From Anthonomus grandis grandis (Eukaryota; Arthropoda; Insecta; Coleoptera; Curculionidae), in contig NC_065551.1 of NCBI RefSeq assembly GCF_022605725.1, positions 28,644,001-28,708,000 of the forward strand: 64,000 nt of DNA. The letters run 5' to 3'. The notes beneath the pieces are model-generated. The model made no database searches. It had not been told where the DNA came from and saw only the letters and a list, made by a program, of their open reading frames with translations. Both the position numbers and the translations under genes were made by a program. Shown in pieces: positions 48,640 through 61,700 of the stretch (the first letter of the stretch is position 1; every line of letters starts with the position of its first letter).

Positions 48640-51060
48640 AAATAATTTAAGATCAATTTATTTACAAAATAAGTCTTTTTCAAATAACTTATAAAGAAGA
48701 TAAAGTAAGATTCTTTTAATATACACAACTAAATTAGTTACTTTGAACCAAATAATAAGTTTTAATTTATCCAAAATATTACTATAAAAAACATGTCGGT
48801 AATTTAAAAGAATGTCGATGAAATACAAGATAATCATGTCTATATCCTTAAGCAGTTCAATAAAATTTGAGAACAAATTTACTTGAGACTCTTAAAATAT
48901 AGTAAACTAATAAAATAGCTAAATTGTGAATACCAAGTTCCATACAATGAAATAATCTTATCTTTATTACAAAAGTAAAAACCGTTTCTCTAAAATTGCT
49001 CTTTTGTCTCGACCATCCTAATAGCAAAATTTAAAATTCTAAACAAAGCCCGTTGCTGATGCCCGCAGGCAAATCGAAAATCATGATCAACTTACTTATT
49101 ACAAAGCCTGTCTTTCCATTTAAACTCCCTGCTTGGTCAGACTTGTACATATCCAAGACCTTGTATGCAAACTATCGATTTCAGATCTTTTCATCAAAAT
49201 AAAGCCCGGCATGATACTTTCCGAACTATTCTTATCAATATGCTGATCGCGCGGCAAACTTGGTTACACGAATCCTCCTGAGTGATTCCTTTAAGGAGGT
49301 TTTTAGAAAACTTGGCGTCTAGTTTAACGGGGCTTAACGTCCATACACGAGATGAATATAAGATTAGGAATTACAGAAAAAGGGATTAAAATAAAAGATA
49401 TTTATTTAGAATAGGTCAAAATGTTTAAGGTGGATTTTTTTATCTATAAATTATAATGCAAGGTATTTATACATTTATACTTTTTTTTAATAAACCTAAT
49501 TAGATTTAAGGCTTAGGTTAGATTTATTCGCTAAGGAAAATTAGGGTAAATAAGAATATAATAAAATAGGATACATGAGTATTAAGGAACATACTACTTA
49601 ACTATTTCAAGCTACATACATTGCTTTTAACTATTTTTATAAATCATAAAGTTAGTATATTTTATAGCGTGCTAACCCTACTAAAAATGTTGCTATTGAA
49701 ACAAATTATTGATTTTCTGTTACTCCATTTTTAACCCCTAAGTTAAAATAGATATTTATTATATTTTTCAGCCCATCATTTAATATTATATTTAAATGAA
49801 GTCGGTAAGCTAATATATACATTAAGTTATATTTCAATACTTGATAATATCAATTAAACGTTACTTTTATATTTAATTGTAAGAAAAAGTTTACTAAAAA
49901 TCTTTTTCAAATCCAATTATGTTATACATTATGCTAAATTTATTTCCTTTTATATAAAGTTTAATAAAAAAAATATAATTATTCTGCTCCACTTAGTTCG
50001 CTACTGCGACTACTTTAATTAGCTGACTTCCTAAATATATTAAATAGTTGGTAAACTTCAATGTGTCAACTAAAATCCCTGATATTTATATGGTAGTGTT
50101 GAAAGTTTGAAGGTGAGTATTATTAAAGTTTCCAAAGGGGAAACAAATTCCTACGCCCATTTAAAGTCATTAAATTTTCTTACCGAGTTAATAAAACCTT
50201 CATCCGAATAGGTAATATTCTAATAGAAGCTCAGAAACTGACGTTTAATGAAAATTAGCACCATACCCATTTAAGTTATGCATTTGCTTAGATCTATTAA
50301 GAAGTGTGTAATAAAATCGAAAAAACCTAAGGTGTATTTTATTAATTTCTTATTACAATGGTTTTATTAAAATAATTTTTCTCTTTTTCTTTACTGATAT
50401 TAATATTTGTTACTATTCATTAGAGTATTTCATACTGTATTATTAAGTGAATGCCTAGCTTTTTTAACATAATCATCTTTGTTGATAATCACTACTACTG
50501 TGTTAACTTTGTCAGGTTTTGATATATGTACGTTTTCTTTAATATGTTTCAGAAACTCTTTTAATTCAATGCCTAAACCAAGAATATATTTGTAAGACAT
50601 ATTGATTTTTTTTTTGAATTTAACTAATTTATTATTATATTGTTGGTATAACGTTGGTTCAACTACTATTAAGATCAATTTTATTTATTTGAGTTTCAAA
50701 TACAATTAAAGTTAAACGTCGTCAAAGTTGTACAAACGGTAGTAATATTTTACCAAAATATTTAATGAACCCTAAAACATTCTAGAAGAGACAAAATTAT
50801 TAAAAATGTTCCTTTTAAGATGGAAATTTTCAGAAAAACTCAAAACTTTCTTCCACACAAAAAGAACAAAATTTCCTTAATTATAGCGCATTTCGTCAAT
50901 ATTTTTCAAAATAAAATTTAGACCCAAATAAAGTTTCGTAAAGCCAATTCGCCTTAAAGAAATTTAAGAATAAAAGAAAATAGGTTTCCTTAAATCTTAA
51001 AAAAGCTACATTTATTTATTTCTAAACTTCTCTAGCATAATCGCAAGGTATATTTAAAGA
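48640..51060. other. no gene seen
   Basis: AT-rich. A richer patch at 49040-49340 may be a fragment of an unidentified repeat or gene. Short open frames on the minus strand (48658-48876, 50430-50678) have AT-driven composition and no motif. Confidence 0.4.
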
Positions 51061-51072
51061 AAAGCCGATACC

Positions 51073-54000
51073 ACGAGAGTATCCGCAAAGTCATAGCTTT
51101 TACGTTAGCCGAGATATGGCATTTTTGATGCCCATTTTTGGCCTCAAAAACGGACGTCGGAAACGACTTTTTCAGGATTTTCAAAGTGCTCTCATTCCCT
51201 TAGTTCTGCTCGAATCCTGTTATAACCCGGTGTTTTCGTAATCTAGGTGACCCAAACAAGACGCTGGTATACTTAGTTTGATTTTAAAAAAAATCAATTT
51301 TTGGTGAAAAAATTCGATACGGGGGGGTATACCCGAAAAATGAAAAATTCCAAACTTTGAAGGTCGATATCTCGGCTTCTATGGGAGCTATCGGGAAAAT
51401 TCCAACGGTTTTGTCTTAGTTTTGTCGTTCTAAATTCAACGAAAGTATCTGCAATGTCGTAGCTTTTACAAAAGCCGAGATATGGCATTTTTGATGCCCA
51501 TTTTTGGCCCCAAAACGGACGTCGGAAACGACTTTTTCAGGATTCTCAAAGTGCTCTCATTCCCTTAGTTCTGCTCGGATCCTGTTATAACCCGGTGTTT
51601 TCGTAATCTAGGTGACCCAAACAAGACGCTGGTATACTTAGTTTGATTTTGAAAAAAATCAATTTTTGGTGAAAAAATTCGATACGGGGGGGTATACCCG
51701 AAAAATGAAAAATTCCAAACTTTGTAGGTCGATATTTCGGCTTCTATGGGAGCTATTGGGAAAATTGCAACGGTTTTGTCTTAGTTTCGTCGTTCTAAAT
51801 CCAACGAGACTATCCGCAAAGTCATAGCTTTTACAATAGCCGAGATATGGCATTTTTGTTGCCCATTTTTGGCCTCAAAAACGGACGTCGAAAACGACTT
51901 TTTCAGGATTTTCAAAGTGCTCTCATTCCCTTAGTTCTGCTCGGATCCTGTTATAACCCAGTGTTTTCGTAATCTAGGTGACCCAAATAAGACGCTGGTA
52001 TACTTAGTTTCATTTCGAAAAAAATCAATTTTTGGTGAAAAAATTCGATACGGGGGGGTATACCCGAAAAATGAAAAATTCCAAACTTTGAAGGTCGATA
52101 TTTCGGCTTCTATGGGAGCTATTGGGAAAATTGCAACGGTTTTGTCTTAGTTTCGTCGTTCTAAATCCAAAGAGACTATCCGCAAAGTCGTAGCTTTTAC
52201 AATGGCCGAGATATGGCATTTTTGTTGCCCATTTTTGGCCTCAAAAACGGACGTCGAAAACGACTTTTTCAGGATTTTCAAAGTGCTCTCATTCCCTTAG
52301 TTCTGCTCGGATCCTGTTATAACCCAGTGTTTTCGTAATCTAGGTGACCCAAATAAGACGCTGGTATACTTAGTTTCATTTCGAAAAAAATCAATTTTTG
52401 GTGAAAAAATTCGATACGGGGGGGTATACCCGAAAAATGAAAAATTCCAAACTTTGAAGGTCGATATTTCGGCTTCTATGGGAGCTATTGGGAAAATTGC
52501 AACGGTTTTGTCTTAGTTTCGTCGTTCTTAATCCAACGAGGCTATCCGCAAAGTCGTAGCTTTTACAATGGCCGAGATATGGCATTTTTGTTGCCCATTT
52601 TTGGCCTCAAAAACGGACGTCGAAAACGACTTTTTCAGGATTTTCAAAGTGCTCTCATTCCCTTAGTTCTGCTCGGATCCTGTTATAACCCGGTGTTTTC
52701 GTAATCTAGGTGACCCAAACAAGACGCTGGTATACTTAGTTTGATTTTGAAAAAAATCAATTTTTGGTGAAAAAATTCGATACGGGGGGGTATAACCGAA
52801 AAATGAAAAATTCCAAACTTTGTAGGTCGATATTTCGGCTTCTATGGGAGCTATTGGGAAAATTGCAACGGTTTTGTCTTAGTTTCGTCGTTCTAAATCC
52901 AACGAGACTATCCGCAAAGTCATAGCTTTTACAATAGCCGAGATATGGCATTTTTGTTGCCCATTTTTGGCCTCAAAAACGGACGTCGAAAACGACTTTT
53001 TCAGGATTTTCAAAGTGCTCTCATTCCCTTAGTTCTGCTCGGATCCTGTTATAACCCGGTGTTTTCGTAATCTAGGTGACCCAAATAAGACGCTGGTATA
53101 CTTAGTTTCATTTCGAAAAAAATCAATTTTTGGTGAAAAAATTCGATACGGGGGGGTATACCCGAAAAATGAAAAATTCCAAACTTTGAAGGTCGATATT
53201 TCGGCTTCTATGGGAGCTATTGGGAAAATTGCAACGGTTTTGTCTTAGTTTCGTCGTTCTAAATCCAACGAGACTATCCGCAAAGTCGTAGCTTTTACAA
53301 TGGCCGAGATATGGCATTTTTGTTGCCCATTTTTGGCCTCAAAAACGGACGTCGAAAACGACTTTTTCAGGATTTTCAAAGTGCTCTCATTCCCTTAGTT
53401 CTGCTCGGATCCTGTTATAACCCGGTGTTTTCGTAATCTAGGTGACCCAAATAAGACGCTGGTATACTTAGTTTCATTTCGAAAAAAATCAATTTTTGGT
53501 GAAAAAATTCGATACGGGGGGGTATACCCGAAAAATGAAAAATTCCAAACTTTGAAGGTCGATATTTCGGCTTCTATGGGAGCTATTGGGAAAATTGCAA
53601 CGGTTTTGTCTTAGTTTCGTCGTTCTAAATCCAACGAGACTATCCGCAAAGTCGTAGCTTTTACAATGGCCGAGATATGGCATTTTTGTTGCCCATTTTT
53701 GGCCTCAAAAACGGACGTCGAAAACGACTTTTTCAGGATTTTCAAAGTGCTCTCATTCCCTTAGTTCTGCTCGGATCCTGTTATAACCCGGTGTTTTCGT
53801 AATCTAGGTGACCCAAATAAGACGCTGGTATACTTAGTTTCATTTCGAAAAAAATCAATTTTTGGTGGAAAAATTCGATACGGGGGGGTATACCCGAAAA
53901 ATGAAAAATTCCAAACTTTGAAGGTCGATATTTCGGCTTCTATGGGAGCTATTGGGAAAATTGCAACGGTTTTGTCTTAGTTTCGTCGTTCTAAATCCAA

Positions 54001-57000
54001 CGAGACTATCCGCAAAGTCGTAGCTTTTACAATGGCCGAGATATGGCATTTTTGTTGCCCATTTTTGGCCTCAAAAACGGACGTCGAAAACGACTTTTTC
54101 AGGATTTTCAAAGTGCTCTCATTCCCTTAGTTCTGCTCGGATCCTGTTATAACCCGGTGTTTTCGTAATCTAGGTGACCCAAATAAGACGCTGGTATACT
54201 TAGTTTCATTTCGAAAAAAATCAATTTTTGGTGAAAAAATTCGATACGGGGGGGTATACCCGAAAAATGAAAAATTCCAAACTTTGAAGGTCGATATTTC
54301 GGCTTCTATGGGAGCTATTGGGAAAATTGCAACGGTTTTGTCTTAGTTTCGTCGTTCTAAATCCAACGAGACTATCCGCAAAGTCATAGCTTTTACAATG
54401 GCCGAGATATGGCATTTTTGTTGCCCATTTTTGGCCTCAAAAACGGACGTCGAAAACGACTTTTTCAGGATTTTCAAAGTGCTCTCATTCCCTTAGTTCT
54501 GCTCGGATCCTGTTATAACCCGGTGTTTTCGTAATCTAGGTGACCCAAATAAGACGCTGGTATACTTAGTTTCATTTCGAAAAAAATCAATTTTTGGTGA
54601 AAAAATTCGATACGGGGGGGTATACCCGAAAAATGAAAAATTCCAAACTTTGAAGGTCGATATCTCGGCTTCTATGGGAGCTATCGGGAAAATTCCAACG
54701 GTTTTGTCTTAGTTTTGTCGTTCTGAATTCAACGAAAGTATCTGCAATGTCGTAGCCTGTACGATAGCCGAGATATGGCATTTTTGATGCCCATTTTTGG
54801 CCTCAAAAACGGACGTCGGAAACGACTTTTTCAGGATTTTCAAAGTGCTCTCATTCCCTTAGTTCTGCTCGAATCCTGTTATAACCCGGTGTTTTCGTAA
54901 TCTAGGTGACCCAAACAAGATGCTGGTATACTTAGTTTGATTTTGAAAAAAATCAATTTTTGGTGAAAAAATCGATACGGGGGGGTATACCCGAAAAATG
55001 AAAAATTCCAAACTTTGAAGGTCGATATCTCGGCTTCTATGGGAGCTATCGGGAAAATTCCAACGGTTTTGTCTTAGTTTTGTCGTTCTGAATTCAACGA
55101 AAGTATCTGCAATGTCGTAGCTTTTACGATAGCCGAGATATGGCATTTTTGATGCCCATTTTTGGCCTCAAAAACGGACGTCGGAAACGACTTTTTCAGG
55201 ATTTTCAAAGTACCCTCATTCCCTTAGTTCTGCTCCGATCCTGTTATAACGCGGTGTTTTCGTAATCTAGGTGACATAAATAAGACGCTGGTATACTTAG
55301 TTTGATTTCGAAAAAAATCAATTTTTGGTGAAAAAATTCGATACGGGGGGGTATACCCGAAAAATGAAAAATTCCAAACTTTGAAGGTCGATATCTCGGC
55401 TTCTATGGGAGCTATTGGGAAAATTGCAACGGTTTTGTCTTAGTTTCGTCGTTCTAAATCCAACGAGACTATCCGCAAAGTCGTAGCTTTTACAATGGCC
55501 GAGATATGGCATTTTTGTTGCCCATTTTTGGCCTCAAAAACGGACGTCGAAAACGACTTTTTCAGGATTTTCAAAGTGCTCTCATTCCCTTAGTTCTGCT
55601 CGGATCCTGTTATAACCCGGTGTTTTCGTAATCTAGGTGACCCAAATAAGACGCTGGTATACTTAGTTTCATTTCGAAAAAAATCAATTTTTGGTGAAAA
55701 AATTCGATACGGGGGGGTATACCCGAAAAATGAAAAATTCCAAACTTTGAAGGTCGATATTTCGGCTTCTATGGGAGCTATTGGGAAAATTGCAACGGTT
55801 TTGTCTTAGTTTCGTCGTTCTAAATCCAACGAGACTATCCGCAAAGTCATAGCTTTTACAATGGCCGAGATATGGCATTTTTGTTGCCCATTTTTGGCCT
55901 CAAAAACGGACGTCGAAAACGACTTTTTCAGGATTTTCAAAGTGCTCTCATTCCCTTAGTTCTGCTCGGATCCTGTTATAACCCGGTGTTTTCGTAATCT
56001 AGGTGACCCAAATAAGACGCTGGTATACTTAGTTTCATTTCGAAAAAAATCAATTTTTGGTGAAAAAATTCGATACGGGGGGGTATACCCGAAAAATGAA
56101 AAATTCCAAACTTTGAAGGTCGATATTTCGGCTTCTATGGGAGCTATTGGGAAAATTGCAACGGTTTTGTCTTAGTTTCGTCGTTCTAAATCCAACGAGA
56201 CTATCCGCAAAGTCGTAGCTTTTACAATGGCCGAGATATGGCATTTTTGTTGCCCATTTTTGGCCTCAAAAACGGACGTCGAAAACGACTTTTTCAGGAT
56301 TTTCAAAGTGCTCTCATTCCCTTAGTTCTGCTCGGATCCTGTTATAACCCGGTGTTTTCGTAATCTAGGTGACCCAAATAAGACGCTGGTATACTTAGTT
56401 TCATTTCGAAAAAAATCAATTTTTGGTGGAAAAATTCGATACGGGGGGGTATACCCGAAAAATGAAAAATTCCAAACTTTGAAGGTCGATATTTCGGCTT
56501 CTATGGGAGCTATTGGGAAAATTGCAACGGTTTTGTCTTAGTTTCGTCGTTCTAAATCCAACGAGACTATCCGCAAAGTCGTAGCTTTTACAATGGCCGA
56601 GATATGGCATTTTTGTTGCCCATTTTTGGCCTCAAAAACGGACGTCGAAAACGACTTTTTCAGGATTTTCAAAGTGCTCTCATTCCCTTAGTTCTGCTCG
56701 GATCCTGTTATAACCCGGTGTTTTCGTAATCTAGGTGACCCAAATAAGACGCTGGTATACTTAGTTTCATTTCGAAAAAAATCAATTTTTGGTGAAAAAA
56801 TTCGATACGGGGGGGTATACCCGAAAAATGAAAAATTCCAAACTTTGAAGGTCGATATTTCGGCTTCTATGGGAGCTATTGGGAAAATTGCAACGGTTTT
56901 GTCTTAGTTTCGTCGTTCTAAATCCAACGAGACTATCCGCAAAGTCATAGCTTTTACAATGGCCGAGATATGGCATTTTTGTTGCCCATTTTTGGCCTCA

Positions 57001-58708
57001 AAAACGGACGTCGAAAACGACTTTTTCAGGATTTTCAAAGTGCTCTCATTCCCTTAGTTCTGCTCGGATCCTGTTATAACCCGGTGTTTTCGTAATCTAG
57101 GTGACCCAAATAAGACGCTGGTATACTTAGTTTCATTTCGAAAAAAATCAATTTTTGGTGAAAAAATTCGATACGGGGGGGTATACCCGAAAAATGAAAA
57201 ATTCCAAACTTTGAAGGTCGATATCTCGGCTTCTATGGGAGCTATCGGGAAAATTCCAACGGTTTTGTCTTAGTTTTGTCGTTCTGAATTCAACGAAAGT
57301 ATCTGCAATGTCGTAGCCTGTACGATAGCCGAGATATGGCATTTTTGATGCCCATTTTTGGCCTCAAAAACGGACGTCGGAAACGACTTTTTCAGGATTT
57401 TCAAAGTGCTCTCATTCCCTTAGTTCTGCTCGAATCCTGTTATAACCCGGTGTTTTCGTAATCTAGGTGACCCAAACAAGATGCTGGTATACTTAGTTTG
57501 ATTTTGAAAAAAATCAATTTTTGGTGAAAAAATCGATACGGGGGGGTATACCCGAAAAATGAAAAATTCCAAACTTTGAAGGTCGATATCTCGGCTTCTA
57601 TGGGAGCTATCGGGAAAATTCCAACGGTTTTGTCTTAGTTTTGTCGTTCTGAATTCAACGAAAGTATCTGCAATGTCGTAGCTTTTACGATAGCCGAGAT
57701 ATGGCATTTTTGATGCCCATTTTTGGCCTCAAAAACGGACGTCGGAAACGACTTTTTCAGGATTTTCAAAGTACCCTCATTCCCTTAGTTCTGCTCCGAT
57801 CCTGTTATAACGCGGTGTTTTCGTAATCTAGGTGACATAAATAAGACGCTGGTATACTTAGTTTGATTTCGAAAAAAATCAATTTTTGGTGAAAAAATTC
57901 GATACGGGGGGGTATACCCGAAAAATGAAAAATTCCAAACTTTGAAGGTCGATATCTCGGCTTCTATGGGAGCTATTGGGAAAACTGCAACGGTTTTGTC
58001 TTAGTTTCGTCGTTCTAAATCCAACGAGACTATCCGCAAAGTCGTAGCTTTTACAATGGCCGAGATATGGCATTTTTGTTGCCCATTTTTAGCCTCAAAA
58101 ACGGACGTCGAAAACGACTTTTTCAGGATTTTCAAAGTGCTCTCATTCCCTTAGTTCTGCTCGGATCCTGTTATAACCCAGTGTTTTCGTAATCTAGGTG
58201 ACCCAAACAAGACGCTGGTATACTTAGTTTGATTTTGAAAAAAATCAATTTTTGGTGAAAAAATTCGATACGGGGGGGTATACCCGAAAAATGAAAAATT
58301 CCAAACTTTGAAGGTCGATATCTCGGCTTCTATGGGAGCTATCGGGAAAATTCCAACGGTTTTGTCTTAGTTTTGTCGTTCTGAATTCAACGAAAGTATC
58401 TGCAATGTCGTAGCCTGTACGATAGCCGAGATATGGCATTTTTGATGCCCATTTTTGGCCTCAAAAACGAACGTCGGAAACGACTTTTTCAGGATTTTCA
58501 AAGTACTCTCATTCCCTTAGTTCTGCTCCGATCCTGTTATAACCCGATGTTTTCGTAATCTAGGTAACATAAATAAGACGCTGGTATACTTAGTTTGATT
58601 TCGAAAAAAAACAATTTTTGGTGAAAAAATTCGATACGGGGAGGTATATCCGAAAAATTAAAAATTCCAAACTTTGAAGGTCGATATCTCGGCTTCTATG
58701 GGAGGCCG
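51073..58708. repeat. 366 bp satellite array, about 21 units, with higher-order structure
   Basis: GAGATATGGCATTTTT recurs 21 times at 365-366 bp spacing from about 51112 to 58429. Units are far less AT-rich than the flanks and highly similar. Two unit types alternate: type A has TTGATGCCC, GTCGGAAACG and AACGAAAGTATCTGCAATG; type B has TTGTTGCCC, GTCGAAAACG and AACGAGACTATCCGCAAAG. Each unit contains a G7 run leading into GGGTATACCC (perfect palindrome). Most units also have an inverted pair ATATCTCGGCT / AGCCGAGATAT about 95 bp apart. The array starts and stops inside a unit. Confidence 0.97.
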
Positions 58709-58709
58709 T

Positions 58710-61700
58710 TGAATGTTCCAACATCAACAGACGTATTTTACTTATAAAAGTATTTTATTCTATTGATATTTATACAAAGGAGGTTTTCTATTTAAAATTT
58801 ACAATTTCTTAAAAATGTTCAAGATAGTTTTTTAAAAAAGCCCTTTTAAAAAGCAGAAAACCATGATTTCTTATAGAGAAAACTAATTAGTTTAATAAAT
58901 AAAAATAAATAATTAGTTAAGGGACACCTTGCAAAGGAAATAAATATTTTACCTATACAAATTAAGACAATTTTGCAAAAGCTAAAAATTATTTTGAATT
59001 GACCAAAAGCTGTCCTTAAATTTTAAAATTCTAGAGTATTCATTTTTTGGTAAAGAAATATAAAATCTTATTTTTATTTCACTCCAAATAACGAGTAATA
59101 TCAGAAAATTATATTTTCAAAAGGTAGGGCTAAAATTAGGGCTTAATGTATTTTCCGTTTTCCCATTCTTTTTTATTTTACCTCATATATGTATGCATGA
59201 GCGACTATTTGTTTTTTGGAAAAAACTTCTTTATGAGAATAATAAATCCTTTGAAATACTAGCAATATATTTTCCACAAACTCCTTTTACCTGCAAAATA
59301 CAAAAATCCTTAAGCTATATGAATCTAAAATCACCGATTTGAATGTGAAAAGTGTACATAACAAAAAGCATTCTACCATACCATACTATGTAAAAACAAG
59401 ATATAAACAAATAAAATTACCTCGACGGAGCAATATCTTTTGCACCTCAAGTTACGAGAAATATTTGGTAATCAATCGGTGTTTCGATGGCATAAATCTG
59501 GAAAATATATGGGCCGCTGCCATACGTGAGCGCCATTTTTATAAATATAAGCAGGTATAGGGGCAAAAGCACCGGGAAAACCGTTTAGACTCAATTTGTT
59601 ACGCTGTTTTCTTGGAACCCCAAAAAGAAATCAATTGAGAGAAACATGGGATATCCGAGGGGTCTTTTACATTTATGGAATACTAAATGTCATTTTTTTT
59701 TTTAGAAACTAAGATAAGGAACAATTAGAATTATACTTTACATTATGGATTTAAGGCTACATTAAAAATTCAGTTTTTCATTCTAGAATTTTGGTTAGGT
59801 ATAGTTTATTCTATCTATAACAAGTAATCCTATACAAAGTTTTTTAAATTAAAGAAAATCTCAACATCTGGGATCTGGAACTATAGAACTATGATGGTGA
59901 TATTATAATGGGCAACATTTTTTTTTTACTAAATTCGATAGCCATAATTTTTTTTTATTGGTATGCAGTTTCTATACATTTATAAAACATTTTCGATATA
60001 CGAGATAAAATGTTATTATTGTCATTGGTATCCACGGATTATTTAAACATTTTTGAAAAAGAAAACGATAAACCACTATTTTCTTTTATAGTAAAAATTA
60101 ATTTTAAGCTCCTTAGTTCAAGTTTCTTGATCTACTTTTGCTCGACATACAGTTTTGGCTTATAAAAATCAAAATTTGACTAAGTTAACAAAACCTAATA
60201 TTACTTTTATACAACCCACAGAAACGCCTATGGCGAATATAAAAATTTAAATTTTAAATTTAAAAATAGGTGTATAGAAACTGCATATCAATTTTCACTT
60301 TCATTTAATTTCTACAATAGTATGATTTCCAACTGTTTAATTATTTCGCTCGGTTTTAAATATAAGTATTTATCACAAATTGTAAAAAGTAATATCCAAC
60401 ATAATATCAATTTTCCCAGGAAAAGATATTCGAAAAGAAATGATACCGGTGGACAAAACGGTATGGACGGCCAGGCGTGAATTGAATAAGAATTTTCCAA
60501 TAACCTTAGAGACCCTTATAGATCTAATAATAAAATACATTGCGTTTTTTCCGGTTCTGCAGTTTTCGAGCAATCAGGTGAAAAATTAAATTATGGGATT
60601 TTGCGGAGAGTGATGAAGTAGCCATCAAAATAAAATGAGTTTTCAGGAAATCCAGAAATTTATTATTGAAAGTGAATATCCGTTCGTAATTTAATATAGG
60701 TAATAAAATAGGGGTGTTCTATATTATTTTGTAAATTCTATCGATGACATGTAACTTCTGAGATAGCAGTGTATCACGATATAAATTATTAATTAAATTG
60801 CTGAGCGCCAAAAATGTGCACTTTGAAGCTTGAATATGTAGTCACAAAATTGCAACAAAGTCATTTTAAGGCAAGTATTTAAAAAAATAATAATTTCTAA
60901 AGAAATAAATATATCACAAATCATTTACTCATTTTTTTTAAAATTGTATTTATACCCTGGATTCAGGGTATTCTGGCTGAACACATTTTTTTAGTTTCTC
61001 ACAAGTTTTTAAAGTATATACATGAGAATATGCAAAAAAGGAAGATTTATATACCTATTTTAAAACCAACAATCCCCTTTAAAACCTTAAGGTGTTCCAT
61101 TTGTATAAGTTAACTAATTAGACATTAATATAATATATCTATTGATTCTCTTACAGAGTTTTAGATTTTTTCAGAAGTTCAGAAGTTCAGACTCATTTTA
61201 CATTAAAAAATATAAAACGAATTGCCATATCTAATATACATTGTTTTTTAAATACAAGGAGTTAATCAAGTCGTTGCGATAACAATGTATGCCATTGTGT
61301 TCTTCTTCTCTTGCATTAATTACCTATCAAGATTTTAATATATTTCTAATATAAGTTATCAACAGTATAACTTATGCTGAAAACTAGTAACTATTCTATA
61401 ATTTATATTTTTTTAAATTTTATAACTCTTCCATTTGTGATTTATAATTTATTCTAGATTTAACTGTCACAATTTTTTTTCCTTCTCCGCAAGATCTGTA
61501 ATTCTAAATTTAATAGATTCATTAAGTTGTAGTTATGTAGACGGTTTAAATATGACTTGTTTTACTTTAAATAGTTCTGTTTAAAATATTTATGCAAATC
61601 GTTTTAACTATACGTTTGATTTATCACTTGTTTGTTCATGATTATAACAATTTAAAAATACTTCGTTATAGATTAAATAAAAGCAATAAAAATAAATTAA

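Noticed and set aside
49040..49340. GC-richer patch as a host exon or pseudogene
   Set aside because: Frames on both strands contain stops and show no recognisable domain.
51294..58439. Treating each MPYLG... frame as a separate gene
   Set aside because: They are repeat units of one satellite; no promoter, no domain.
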